Assembly: GCA_036001225.1 (NCBI GenBank)
Contig: DASYUM010000181.1
Location: forward strand, 1 to 23,899
Direction of reading: 5' to 3'
Length of the DNA stretch: 23,899 bases
Source of the DNA: DASYUM01 sp036001225
GTDB taxonomy: Bacteria; Methylomirabilota; Methylomirabilia; Rokubacteriales; DASRDR01
The position numbers were made by a program, and so were the translations under genes. Positions 7,917 to 14,774 of the stretch are shown piece after piece. Positions within the stretch are counted from its first letter, which is position 1, and each line of letters starts with the position of its first letter. The notes below the pieces were generated by a model. It was not told the origin of the DNA and did no database searches. It was given only the letters and a program-made list of their open reading frames with translations.

Positions 7917-8807
7917 TCAGCGCCCGAGGACCTCGGCCAGCCACCGCTCCACGGTCGCCGCCAGCTCGGTCTGGTGCGCGGTAAAGCCGTGGTCGGCGCC
8001 GGCGATCTCGACGAGGTCGGCGCGCGGCGCCTTGGTCGCTGTCGCCTTGAGCCGGCGACCGACCTCGGGGTCCACCAGCCGATCGCCCGCCCCGTAGACG
8101 AGGAGCACCGGGACCGCGAGCTGGGCGATGTTGCGATAGGGGTCCGACTTCGTCTGGGGGCCGCGCAGGCTCACCAGGTGATCGGCCGAGTAGAGGGCGG
8201 TTCCCAGCGGACCGAGGTCCACCAGCATCAGCTCCCGGCCGCGGCCCTCGATCTTCCGGCGGAGCGCGTCCCCGAGGGTCCGGGTCGCCCGCTCGCGGCC
8301 GAGCGTGCGCACGTTCCACTCGAACGCGTTCCCGGGACCGGCCAGCAGCACCACCGCCCGGACGCGCCCGTCCTGGGTCTCCATCACATAGAAGAGGACA
8401 CCGTTGGTGCCCAGGCTCTCGCCCACCAGGACCAGCGGCCCGACGCCACGACGCCCCAGCTCGTCCACCGCCGCCTGCGTGTCCCAGCGCGTGTCTTCGA
8501 ACAGCGTGGTCTTGGGCCCGAGATCGTGGTCGCGCATGTTGACGGCGATGGCGGCGAAGCCCCGCTCGGCCAGCGCCCGGCCGAGGCCGACGGCCTGGCT
8601 CGAGTAGAAGTTCGAGCCGTAGCCGTGGACCATCACCAGGCCGGCCCGCGGCGGCCGGCCGGCCGGGGCGTGGATCAGCCCCGCCGTCTCCAGGCCGTCC
8701 GCGGTCCGGAGGCGAATGAACTCGGCCGTGACACCGGCCGGCTGGGCGGCGGCGCCGGCCGCGAGAAGGAGGAGGAGCAGGGCGGCGGCGAGGGTGCGCG
8801 GCGGCAC
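7917..8807 (-). CDS. Secreted alpha/beta hydrolase
   Basis: The 296-residue protein starts with a short basic region and a long leucine/alanine stretch (residues 5-22) that looks like a cleavable signal peptide, so it probably acts in the periplasm. The alpha/beta hydrolase fold is supported by HGYGS (61-65, oxyanion region), the nucleophile elbow GESLG with Ser131, VPVLLVYGAGDRLVD (acid Asp242 or Asp246) and ADHGF (His273). This catalytic set suits an esterase, lipase or peptidase; the substrate cannot be read from the sequence. The start is GTG at 8807, chosen because the signal peptide begins there. No Shine-Dalgarno site is seen, and a TGC-TAGCCT box lies 6 nt upstream. Confidence 0.85.
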   Translation of the reverse strand: MPPRTLAAALLLLLLAAGAAAQPAGVTAEFIRLRTADGLETAGLIHAPAGRPPRAGLVMVHGYGSNFYSSQAVGLGRALAERGFAAIAVNMRDHDLGPKTTLFEDTRWDTQAAVDELGRRGVGPLVLVGESLGTNGVLFYVMETQDGRVRAVVLLAGPGNAFEWNVRTLGRERATRTLGDALRRKIEGRGRELMLVDLGPLGTALYSADHLVSLRGPQTKSDPYRNIAQLAVPVLLVYGAGDRLVDPEVGRRLKATATKAPRADLVEIAGADHGFTAHQTELAATVERWLAEVLGR

Positions 8808-8865
8808 GGCCGCAGGCTAGCACGGGCCCGCGCGGCTCTCAACGCGGCCGGCGGCCCCGGTCGCC

Positions 8866-8894
8866 TTGACGACCCGGGAGGCGTGTGGTCTCAT
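8866..8894 (+). promoter_or_regulatory. Possible promoter of the DUF502 gene
   Basis: TTGACG (8866-8871) and TCTCAT (8889-8894) are separated by 17 bp. Transcription would start about 15 nt before the ATG at 8917. The -10 match is only fair. Confidence 0.35.
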
Positions 8895-8916
8895 CCCTGG
8901 CACGAGGCGCCGCTGC

Positions 8917-9552
8917 ATGCCGGGGAGCAAGGTCAAATCCTGGTTCAAGGTTCGGTTCATCGCCGGCTTCTTCGTCACCGTTCCGGTCGTCGTCACCGCC
9001 TACGTCCTCTGGATCTTCTACCGCGAGGTGGACGGCGTCCTCTCCCCGGTCTACGAGCAGATCGTCGGCCGCCACGTGCCCGGACTCGGCTTCCTCACCG
9101 CTGTCGTCATCATCTTCCTGGTGGGCGTGATCGCGACCAACGTCGTCGGCCGGCGCGTCCTCCAGTGGGGGGAACGGTTGCTGCGCTGGGTCCCCATCTT
9201 CGGGCGTGTGTACCCGGCCGTGAAGGACCTGATCGAAGCCTTCTCGCCCCGCCGGCGGAGCGGCTTCCGCGAGTTCGTGATCGTGGAGCACCCGCGGGAG
9301 GGGTTGTACGCCTACGGCTTTCGCACCGGGGAGGTGCAGGTCGAGGGCGCCAAGCCGGAGACGCTGGTCACCGTCTTCGTGCCGACCAACCACCTCTATC
9401 TCGGCGACATCCTCCTGGTGCCGCGGGACGGTGTCCTCCCCACCGGGCTGACGATCGAGGAGGGCATCCGGATCATCCTGTCGGCCGGCACCGCCGCTCC
9501 TCCGCGGCTCTCCGCCTCGGTCGTCGTGCCGCCGGGCGACGTCGCCAAGTGA
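8917..9552 (+). CDS. DUF502 family membrane protein
   Basis: This 211-residue integral membrane protein has two strongly hydrophobic segments, at about residues 14-34 (FIAGFFVTVPVVVTAYVLW) and 55-75 (FLTAVVIIFLVGVIATNVV). A soluble C-terminal half follows. Family hallmarks are the loop RVLQWGERLLRWVPIFGRVYPAVKDLIEAF, FVIVEHPREGLYAYGF, and FVPTNHLYLGDILLVPRD near the end. DUF502 proteins are widespread and have no known biochemical role. ATG at 8917 puts a charged KVKSWFK ahead of the first helix; a weak GAGG lies upstream and the longer open frame adds nothing recognisable. Confidence 0.93.
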   Translation: MPGSKVKSWFKVRFIAGFFVTVPVVVTAYVLWIFYREVDGVLSPVYEQIVGRHVPGLGFLTAVVIIFLVGVIATNVVGRRVLQWGERLLRWVPIFGRVYPAVKDLIEAFSPRRRSGFREFVIVEHPREGLYAYGFRTGEVQVEGAKPETLVTVFVPTNHLYLGDILLVPRDGVLPTGLTIEEGIRIILSAGTAAPPRLSASVVVPPGDVAK

Positions 9553-9564
9553 GCGCGCCGGCGG

Positions 9565-9573
9565 TGCTAGAAT
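9565..9573 (+). promoter_or_regulatory. Extended -10 promoter, probably leaderless
   Basis: TGCTAGAAT combines a TG extended -10 with TAGAAT (9568-9573). The ATG at 9583 follows 9 nt later, close to where transcription should begin, and no Shine-Dalgarno site is present. The gene at 13988 has the same hexamer at the same distance. Confidence 0.5.
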
Positions 9574-9582
9574 GAGCGCGCG

Positions 9583-10131
9583 ATGAAGTTCCTCTGCATC
9601 GCGTGTGACGCCGCCATGCGGCTCTTGTCCACGGCCGGCCCTGACGAGGGGTCGCTGGCCGTGACGTTCGCCTGCCCGGCCTGCGGCCACCGGGTGGCCA
9701 TGCTCACGAACCCCTGGGAGACCCAGCTCGTCCGGAGCCTCGGCGTCAAGGTCGGGGGGGCGGCGGCCGAGGCGCCGCCGTTCGCCGATGTGCGGGCGAG
9801 CCTCGCCCGCCAGCGCGAGGGCGCGTTCGTCGAAGCGGACGCCCATCCGGACCCAACGGCGACCGCGACGACCGCGGCGACCGCAACGACCGCGACGACC
9901 GCGGGCCCCGGGTGTCCCTTCGCCGCGATGATCCCGGGCGAGGGCGGCCCGGCGGGCGCCTCAGCCGATGGCCCGACCTGGACGCCGGAGGCGGCGGCGC
10001 GGGTCGAGCGCATCCCGGCCTTCATCCGGCCGATGGCCCGGCAGGCGATCGAACGGTTCGCCCGCGAGCGCGGCTACGCCACCATCACCGACGCGGTCAT
10101 GGACGAAGCCCGCGGGGCGATGGGGATGTAG
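9583..10131 (+). CDS. Zinc-ribbon protein with C-terminal PCP_red domain
   Basis: The 182-residue protein has three parts. The N-terminus holds two CxxC pairs (Cys5/Cys8 and Cys31/Cys34) that look like a zinc ribbon. Residues about 85-110 are a low-complexity Thr/Ala linker encoded by an 18-bp tandem repeat. Residues about 132-182 (WTPEAAARVERIPAFIRPMA, then AIERFARERG and ITDAVMDEAR) match the PCP_red domain (PF08369). That domain is found at the C-terminus of dark-operative protochlorophyllide reductase subunit B and also alone in non-photosynthetic bacteria. No photosynthesis gene lies nearby, so pigment synthesis should not be inferred. It may bind DNA, metal or a redox partner, but the role is unknown. 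Confidence 0.8.
   Translation: MKFLCIACDAAMRLLSTAGPDEGSLAVTFACPACGHRVAMLTNPWETQLVRSLGVKVGGAAAEAPPFADVRASLARQREGAFVEADAHPDPTATATTAATATTATTAGPGCPFAAMIPGEGGPAGASADGPTWTPEAAARVERIPAFIRPMARQAIERFARERGYATITDAVMDEARGAMGM
9856..9903 (+). repeat. 18-bp in-frame tandem repeat
   Basis: The unit gcgaccgcgacgaccgcg (9859-9876) repeats at 9877-9894 with one change and is followed by a half unit to 9903. The length is a multiple of three, so copy-number changes would lengthen or shorten the Thr/Ala linker without breaking the frame. Confidence 0.8.
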
Positions 10132-10190
10132 CGCCGGCCGTTCGGCGCGTCTCGGCGGCCACGATCCCGCCCTCCCACCGGCCCGGAACC

Positions 10191-10385
10191 TCAGTGGGGA
10201 CGGAGCTTCGCGTGCCGCGCATATTGCTTGTGGCAGCGCGGACAGCGCAGCCAGCCCCGCCGCACCCGCCGGACGATCCACCCGCAGTGCGGGCAGAGCT
10301 GGAGCCGCGTGCGCCAGAGGAACCACACCCCAGCCGCGACAGCGGCCACCAGCAGCGCGACAACGACGGCAACGGCCGCCGTCAC
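10191..10385 (-). CDS. Small membrane-anchored zinc-ribbon protein
   Basis: The 64-residue product has one N-terminal membrane helix (residues 2-24, rich in Val and Ala), a WRTR boundary, then CPHC and CPRC pairs about 17 residues apart in a very basic tail. This layout suggests a cytoplasmic zinc ribbon tethered to the inner membrane. GTG at 10385 has an AGGGG site about 8 nt upstream and starts directly before the helix; the open frame further upstream is shadow sequence. It is convergent with the PCP_red gene and lies apart from other minus-strand genes. No family name can be given. The gene is short, so I hold it as probable. Confidence 0.6.
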   Translation of the reverse strand: MTAAVAVVVALLVAAVAAGVWFLWRTRLQLCPHCGWIVRRVRRGWLRCPRCHKQYARHAKLRPH

Positions 10386-10547
10386 CGATTCACCCCTGGC
10401 CGGACCGGCGGTGCGACAGCCCGGGGATGATGCCTGGCTCTCATGGCGTCCCGTCCCCGCGGCGAGTGAGTGAGGGCAGGATACCGCGGGAGGGTCGGGC
10501 CGGCAACACGGGCGGCGAGCCATCCGCTCCCGGCGTGCGAGGGCACC

Positions 10548-11015
10548 ATGAGAACCGCGGCCCTGGGTCGAGCGCTGGCGGCCGGCATGATGGTGGCGGC
10601 CTGCGCTGCCGGCGCCACCGGGCCGGCCCCGCTCCGGGGCACCTCCGGCCCCGTCGCGTGGGAAGTCGTGGATGTGCGTCAGACCCGACCCGATCAGTAC
10701 ACGGTGCGCTGGGATTACACGGTCGTGCTCAGGGAGACCGCCGGCGTGGGAATCGACTTGGAGCGCATCGACATGGGGGCGCCGGAGACCAGCGGGCGGA
10801 GCACCAGTGAGTTCCGGCAGCGACTCCCGGCGAATTCGGAGCTTCGGCTGCGGCACTCCTACGGCGCCCTGATGAAGTTCGGTGACACGACGTTCGGCCG
10901 GCTGGAGACTTTCGGGGGCGCCAAGGTCATCCACCGGTACTCCGGTCGCGACGACGCCGGGAAGCGCGTCACGATCGACGTGCCGATCCACCTCGACTGG
11001 TCGATGGGAAAGTAA
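10548..11015 (+). CDS. Putative lipoprotein, unknown function
   Basis: The 155-residue protein starts with a hydrophobic signal ending in VAAC, a usable lipobox with Cys19, so it should be lipid-anchored in the envelope. The mature part is about 135 residues and looks beta-rich (VAWEVVDVRQTRPDQYTVRWDY, then VLRETAGVGIDLERID). It ends with TIDVPIHLDW. I do not recognise a named family. ATG at 10548 follows GAGGG at a good distance. The gene is convergent with the unknown secreted-protein gene at 11040. Confidence 0.75.
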   Translation: MRTAALGRALAAGMMVAACAAGATGPAPLRGTSGPVAWEVVDVRQTRPDQYTVRWDYTVVLRETAGVGIDLERIDMGAPETSGRSTSEFRQRLPANSELRLRHSYGALMKFGDTTFGRLETFGGAKVIHRYSGRDDAGKRVTIDVPIHLDWSMGK

Positions 11016-11039
11016 GGCCGCCGCGGTTCGCCGGCGTCG

Positions 11040-11876
11040 TTACGGAGCGTCCAGGCGCCACGCCTCGCCGGCCAGCTGGAACCGGCCTTGGGCCCACGCC
11101 GGCGGGCGGCCGTCGCGCAGGAGGTCGAGAAACGCGGCCAGCGTCGGCCCGGCCTCGATCTCGGGGTGACCGTCGAGCGCGGCCGCGATCTGTTCCGGCT
11201 CCTCGTAGGCCCACCGGCTGACCCGCGCCACCGTTCCGAAGAAGTGCCGCACCTTCCGCTCCACCGTGCGTTCCACCAGCGGGCGCGATAGCGCCCCCAT
11301 CACCAGGGCGACGGTGCCGACCACCGGGGTGTCGATCCGGACATGGCCGGTGAGGCTCTGCTCGACGACGCTGCCGCCCCGCTCGTCGGCATGGTGGCGG
11401 AACTCGAGCAGCACCAGCAACTGGCCCTCGATGGTGGGCAGCAGCCGGCGCTGGTAGCGGCCCTCCAGGTGATAGAGGCGGCGGTGCTCGTCGGCGTAGA
11501 CCACCCGGATCGTCCCCGTCGCCCCCCGGTTGTCGTCGCCCCAGTAGCCGTCCTCGACCGGGGTCACCCGATACTCGCCGAGCCGGAGGGCCCGGGCGAC
11601 GCTGGCGGCGAAGTCGGGATGGTCGAGGAGAAAGCGGTAGACGGCCTCCCGGCTCGGGAAGCGGATGCCGCTCACCCGCTGGGCGAAGATGGTGTGGGCG
11701 AGCACGGCCTCGGCGCGGGCCCGGGCACTCCCGGTCAGATCGGCGAGCGGCACGGCCAGCGGGAGGACGTCGAGGGTGACCACTGGCACCGGCAGGTCAT
11801 CGGGCTCGGCGTGGCCGCGCGCGGCGAGGCCGGTCATGGTCAGGAGAATGCCCAGCATTATGAGCGGTCGTGACAT
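11040..11876 (-). CDS. Secreted protein of unknown function
   Basis: The 278-residue protein has a short N-terminal signal (MSRPLIMLGILLTMTGLAA, cleavage likely near GHA) and is probably periplasmic. The rest shows no motif I can name. A central region (YHLEGRYQRRLLPTIEGQ, LLVLLEFRH, GHVRIDTPVVGTVALVMGAL) alternates as beta-strands would and somewhat resembles lipid- or START-type barrels, but this is weak. Near the C-terminus a helix of about 20 residues (VERTVERKVRHFFGTVARVS) follows. A TAAGGT box followed by GAGCCC lies directly before the ATG and could be a -10 or a Shine-Dalgarno site. It is divergent from the HU gene. Confidence 0.75.
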   Translation of the reverse strand: MSRPLIMLGILLTMTGLAARGHAEPDDLPVPVVTLDVLPLAVPLADLTGSARARAEAVLAHTIFAQRVSGIRFPSREAVYRFLLDHPDFAASVARALRLGEYRVTPVEDGYWGDDNRGATGTIRVVYADEHRRLYHLEGRYQRRLLPTIEGQLLVLLEFRHHADERGGSVVEQSLTGHVRIDTPVVGTVALVMGALSRPLVERTVERKVRHFFGTVARVSRWAYEEPEQIAAALDGHPEIEAGPTLAAFLDLLRDGRPPAWAQGRFQLAGEAWRLDAP

Positions 11877-11908
11877 GGGCTCACCTTAGCATGGGAGACT
11901 TGCCAATC

Positions 11909-11938
11909 TTGACGCCTCGTTCTCGACTTTGTTACAGT
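11909..11938 (+). promoter_or_regulatory. Probable promoter of the HU-carboxypeptidase operon
   Basis: TTGACG (11909-11914) and TACAGT (11933-11938) are 18 bp apart in a locally AT-richer stretch between divergent genes. Transcription would begin near 11945, giving a leader of about 70 nt before the HU gene. Confidence 0.55.
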
Positions 11939-12015
11939 GCGACCACCTCGCGGGATCAGGTCGGGCGAGGCCGCCGGTCGCGGCCACTTGGCAGGGAATC
12001 CATGGAGGGCGTCCG

Positions 12016-12288
12016 ATGACGAAGGCTGAGCTCGTGACCAAGATGGCCTCCGCCTCCGGGGTGACGAAGGTTGCCGCCGAGAAGGCCCTGGACGGCTGCC
12101 TGGCCGGGATCCGCGGGAGCCTCCGGCGGGGCGAGGCGGTGACCCTCGTGGGCTTCGGAACCTTCATCGTGGGCCGGCGCAAGTCGCGCAAGGGCCGCAA
12201 CCCTCGTACGGGCCAGCTCATCACGATCGCGGCGACCAAGGTGCCGCGCTTCCGGCCCTCGCGGGTGCTCAAGAACTCCCTCCGCTGA
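12016..12288 (+). CDS. HU-family DNA-binding protein
   Basis: This 90-residue histone-like protein would bend and compact DNA as a dimer. It is full length for the family and canonical: MTKAELVTKMA at the N-terminus, EAVTLVGFGTFIVGRRKSRK leading into the DNA-inserting arm with the conserved GRNPRTGQ and its tip proline, then KVPRFRPSRVLK. ATG at 12016 follows GGAGGG at 8 nt; the open frame starts earlier but upstream codons have no family match. The carboxypeptidase gene begins 6 nt after its stop, so both are probably on one transcript. Confidence 0.96.
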   Translation: MTKAELVTKMASASGVTKVAAEKALDGCLAGIRGSLRRGEAVTLVGFGTFIVGRRKSRKGRNPRTGQLITIAATKVPRFRPSRVLKNSLR

Positions 12289-12294
12289 GCGCGC

Positions 12295-13251
12295 ATGGAT
12301 GAGCTGAGAGCCCGAACCCGGACGTCGGCCGCGGCGCGTCGCGGCGCCGGCGCGCTCCTCGCCGTCGGCCTCGTCTTGCTGGCGGCGGGCGTCGGCTGGG
12401 CCCAGCCGGCCGGCTCCCCGGCGGTGACCGCCGAGGCCGGCCTCCTCCTCGACCTGGCCACCGGCCAGGTCCTCTACGCGAAGAATTCCGAGGAGGCTCG
12501 GGCGCCGGCCAGCCTCGTCAAGCTGATGACCCTCTACCTCGCCTACGACGACCTGGGCTCGGGCAAGGTGGGGCTCGCCGATCCCGTCATCATCAGTCCC
12601 AACGCGGTCCAGACCGGACGCTACCGCATGGGCCTCCAGGCCGGGCAGGTCGTGCCGTTCGAGATCCTGCTGGCCGGGGTGGCCATCGCCTCGGCCAACG
12701 ACGCCGCCACCGCGGTGGCCGAGTACCTGGCGGGCAGCGACATGCTGTTCGTCGAGCGGATGAACGCCGAGGCCGAGCGCATGGGTCTCGCCCACACCCG
12801 CTTCGCCAATCCCCACGGCTTGCCCGATCCCCAGCAGCGCACCACCGCCCACGACATGGCGCTCTTGGCCCAGCACCTGCTCCGTGAGTTCCCCGAGAGC
12901 CGCGACGTGCTGGGACAGACCCAGTTCGCGTGGCGGGGGCGGACCTACCAGCGGCGCATCCCGCTCTTCCGCGATCCTGGCGGGGTGACCGCGCTGAAGA
13001 CTGGCTACACGCTGGAGGCGGGGTACAACTTGGCGGTGGCGGCCGGCAAGGCAGGAAACCGGCTGCTCTGCGTCATCCTGGGGGCGGAGACGCGTGGGCT
13101 CTCGTTCCTCGACGCCGGCCGGCTGCTGAAGTTTGGCTTCGGCGAGCCGGTCCAGAGCGTGCGCCGGGAGCCGCCACGGCGCTGGCGGTCGCGTGGGGTG
13201 GCGCCGCGGGGAGTGCCGCGCGCACTCGTGCCGCGCGCGGTCGTTCGCTAG
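12295..13251 (+). CDS. D-alanyl-D-alanine carboxypeptidase (peptidase S11, PBP5/6 type)
   Basis: This is a periplasmic enzyme that trims the terminal D-Ala from peptidoglycan pentapeptides. The 318-residue protein has a signal peptide (hydrophobic 18-36, WAQ cleavage region) and all three penicillin-binding motifs. These are SLVK (Ser73, Lys76), SAN (133-135) and KTG (235-237); the flanking FANPHGLPDP is also typical. It stops soon after the catalytic domain and lacks the C-terminal beta domain and amphipathic anchor of classical PBP5. Instead it ends in about 30 residues very rich in arginine, which might bind membrane or wall polymers. It lies 6 nt after the HU gene and converges with a lipoprotein gene. 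Confidence 0.95.
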   Translation: MDELRARTRTSAAARRGAGALLAVGLVLLAAGVGWAQPAGSPAVTAEAGLLLDLATGQVLYAKNSEEARAPASLVKLMTLYLAYDDLGSGKVGLADPVIISPNAVQTGRYRMGLQAGQVVPFEILLAGVAIASANDAATAVAEYLAGSDMLFVERMNAEAERMGLAHTRFANPHGLPDPQQRTTAHDMALLAQHLLREFPESRDVLGQTQFAWRGRTYQRRIPLFRDPGGVTALKTGYTLEAGYNLAVAAGKAGNRLLCVILGAETRGLSFLDAGRLLKFGFGEPVQSVRREPPRRWRSRGVAPRGVPRALVPRAVVR

Positions 13252-13261
13252 ACTCTCCGGC

Positions 13262-13609
13262 TCATTCCTCGGGCTCCGACGACGTGCGGACGATCCGCCC
13301 CTCTCCATCGAGGTAGAGGAGCACCCGCTCGTAGCGATCGAGCCGGGCGCCGCGGTCCTGGCCGTAGTACCGGTTGGGGTTTGCCTCCACGACCACCCGC
13401 CGCCGGTAGACGAGCACTTCGCCCAGGTCGGAGGCGCGGACCTCGTCCGGTGGTCCGAAGAGGGCGATCACCTCGGCGCGCGTGGTGGCCGGGCCCGGGG
13501 GCATTTCGGTCGCCCGCGGTGGCGGCTCGCGGAGGGGGGCGAAGCTGGCGCAGGCCGGCAGGAGCGCGAGCGACAGCACGAGGGCGAGGGCGCCGACGCC
13601 CGGCCTCAT
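13262..13609 (-). CDS. Small lipoprotein, possibly SmpA/OmlA-like
   Basis: The 115-residue protein has a lipoprotein signal, LLPAC with Cys20, so it is probably anchored in the envelope. After a proline-rich linker, TRAEVIALFGPPDEVR and then LVYRRRV...RYERVLLYLDGEGRIV resemble the compact alpha-beta fold of BamE/SmpA-type lipoproteins. In those, a V..LGxP turn is followed by beta-strands. The match is by eye only. ATG at 13609 is the only start that gives a proper lipobox; the open frame upstream is non-coding. It ends 10 bp from the convergent carboxypeptidase gene. The 145 bp to the next gene upstream show nothing notable. Confidence 0.75.
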   Translation of the reverse strand: MRPGVGALALVLSLALLPACASFAPLREPPPRATEMPPGPATTRAEVIALFGPPDEVRASDLGEVLVYRRRVVVEANPNRYYGQDRGARLDRYERVLLYLDGEGRIVRTSSEPEE

Positions 13610-13754
13610 CTGCTGCCCGCGCAGGCCCCCGGCCCGGGCCGCCTCAGAGCTAAGCGTCGGATCGGAGATGGTAACGACCTTCGGCATGGTACCAGGCCGC
13701 GGCCCGAGCGCCGAGGACGCAGAGATGCGACGGGCCCCGGCCCGGGCCGCTGCC

Positions 13755-13988
13755 TCACAGCCCGTGGCGGTCCACCCATCGCATCGCCAGATGAACCGCG
13801 TAGCCCTCGGCGTCCTCCTGGGTGGGGAAGATGCGGTCGTCCGGATCACGAAGGGGCTGCTCGCGGCCCCCACCGGGTATCGGGACGCGGATGAACACCT
13901 GGGCCGCCCACTCCCCGTCCTCGGAGTCGGCGACCAGCACGGCGTTTGCCCGGATCTGGTGACCTTTGTAAGTGACGGTCCGCGCCAC
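13755..13988 (-). CDS. Small conserved-looking protein, unknown function
   Basis: The 77-residue cytoplasmic protein has the pattern YKGHQIR near the start, then WAAQVFIRVP, then IFPTQEDAEGYAVHLAMRWVD. This is a small beta-sheet followed by a helix, seen in many short proteobacterial proteins with a YKGYxI opening and an F-x-T-x-E-E-A motif. I recall such proteins but cannot name the family with certainty. The start is GTG at 13988. TAGAAT stands 9 nt upstream and no Shine-Dalgarno site is present, so a leaderless transcript is likely. It is divergent from the HAD gene at 14048, with 59 bp between starts. Confidence 0.7.
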   Translation of the reverse strand: MARTVTYKGHQIRANAVLVADSEDGEWAAQVFIRVPIPGGGREQPLRDPDDRIFPTQEDAEGYAVHLAMRWVDRHGL

Positions 13989-13997
13989 GGCGGGCTC

Positions 13998-14003
13998 ATT
14001 CTA
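13998..14003 (-). promoter_or_regulatory. -10 box, probable leaderless promoter
   Basis: TAGAAT on the minus strand (14003-13998) is followed by GAGCCCGCC and then the GTG at 13988. The gap is 9 nt, as for the gene at 9583, and the bases after the hexamer are nearly the same in both. Confidence 0.45.
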
Positions 14004-14047
14004 CGGATTCGCGCCGGCGCTGACAAGGCGCGATCCCGGAGGCGGCG

Positions 14048-14710
14048 ATGCAGGTCAGGGGACTCCTCTTCGACGCGTACGGCACGCTCTTCGACGTCCA
14101 CTCGGTGATCGAGGCCGGCCGGGCGGTGACGTCGGATCCCCAGGCCCTCTCCAATCTCTGGCGGGCCAAGCAGCTCGAGTACACGTGGCTGCGGACGCTG
14201 ATGGGCCGCTACGAAGACTTCTGGGCGGTGACCGAGGCGGCCCTGATCTTCGCCTGCCGCCGCCTCGGCCTCCAGGCGGGGCCGGCCGAGCGGGCGCGGC
14301 TGATGGACGCCTATCTCCGGCTCGACGCCTTCCCCGAGGCGCGCTCGGTGCTCGAGCGCCTGCGCGGCCTCAAGTGCGCGATCCTCTCCAACGGGGCGCC
14401 CCGGATGCTCGAGGCCGTGGTGGCCCATACCGGGCTCGGCCCCCACCTGGAGGCCGTGATCAGCGTGGACGTGGTCCGGATGTTCAAGCCGGCGCCGCAG
14501 GTGTATGCGCTGGGGCCCGCCCGGCTGGGGCTGCCGACGGAGGCGATCGGCTTCGTGTCGTCGAACTGCTGGGACGTGCTGGGGGCGAAGGCCTTCGGCT
14601 TCCCGGTCGCGTGGGTGAACCGGCAGCGGGCGCCGCTCGACGAGCTGGGGCTCCAGCCGGACCTCGAGGTGGCCGACCTCACCGAGCTGGCCCGGGCGCT
14701 CGGGCGCTGA
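14048..14710 (+). CDS. Haloacid dehalogenase type II-like HAD hydrolase
   Basis: The 220-residue enzyme belongs to HAD subfamily IA and matches L-2-haloacid dehalogenases, which hydrolyse 2-haloalkanoic acids to hydroxy acids. The diagnostic residues are in place: nucleophile Asp9 and Thr13 (LLFDAYGTLFD), Arg39 in WRAKQLEYTW, Ser114-Asn115 (LSNGAP), Lys147 (MFKPAP) and Tyr153. The set Ser171/Asn173/Asp176 lies in SSNCWD. The WRAKQLEYTWLR and GRYEDFW blocks are characteristic of true dehalogenases rather than generic phosphatases. ATG at 14048 follows GGAGG. The selenocysteine candidate gene starts 64 nt downstream on the same strand, so the two may share a transcript, although I cannot link their functions. 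Confidence 0.9.
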   Translation: MQVRGLLFDAYGTLFDVHSVIEAGRAVTSDPQALSNLWRAKQLEYTWLRTLMGRYEDFWAVTEAALIFACRRLGLQAGPAERARLMDAYLRLDAFPEARSVLERLRGLKCAILSNGAPRMLEAVVAHTGLGPHLEAVISVDVVRMFKPAPQVYALGPARLGLPTEAIGFVSSNCWDVLGAKAFGFPVAWVNRQRAPLDELGLQPDLEVADLTELARALGR

Positions 14711-14774
14711 GCGGAGGGCGGCCCGGCGATCGCGGCGGGCCGGGGCCGCATCCAAAGGACGAGGAGGACGAGGC

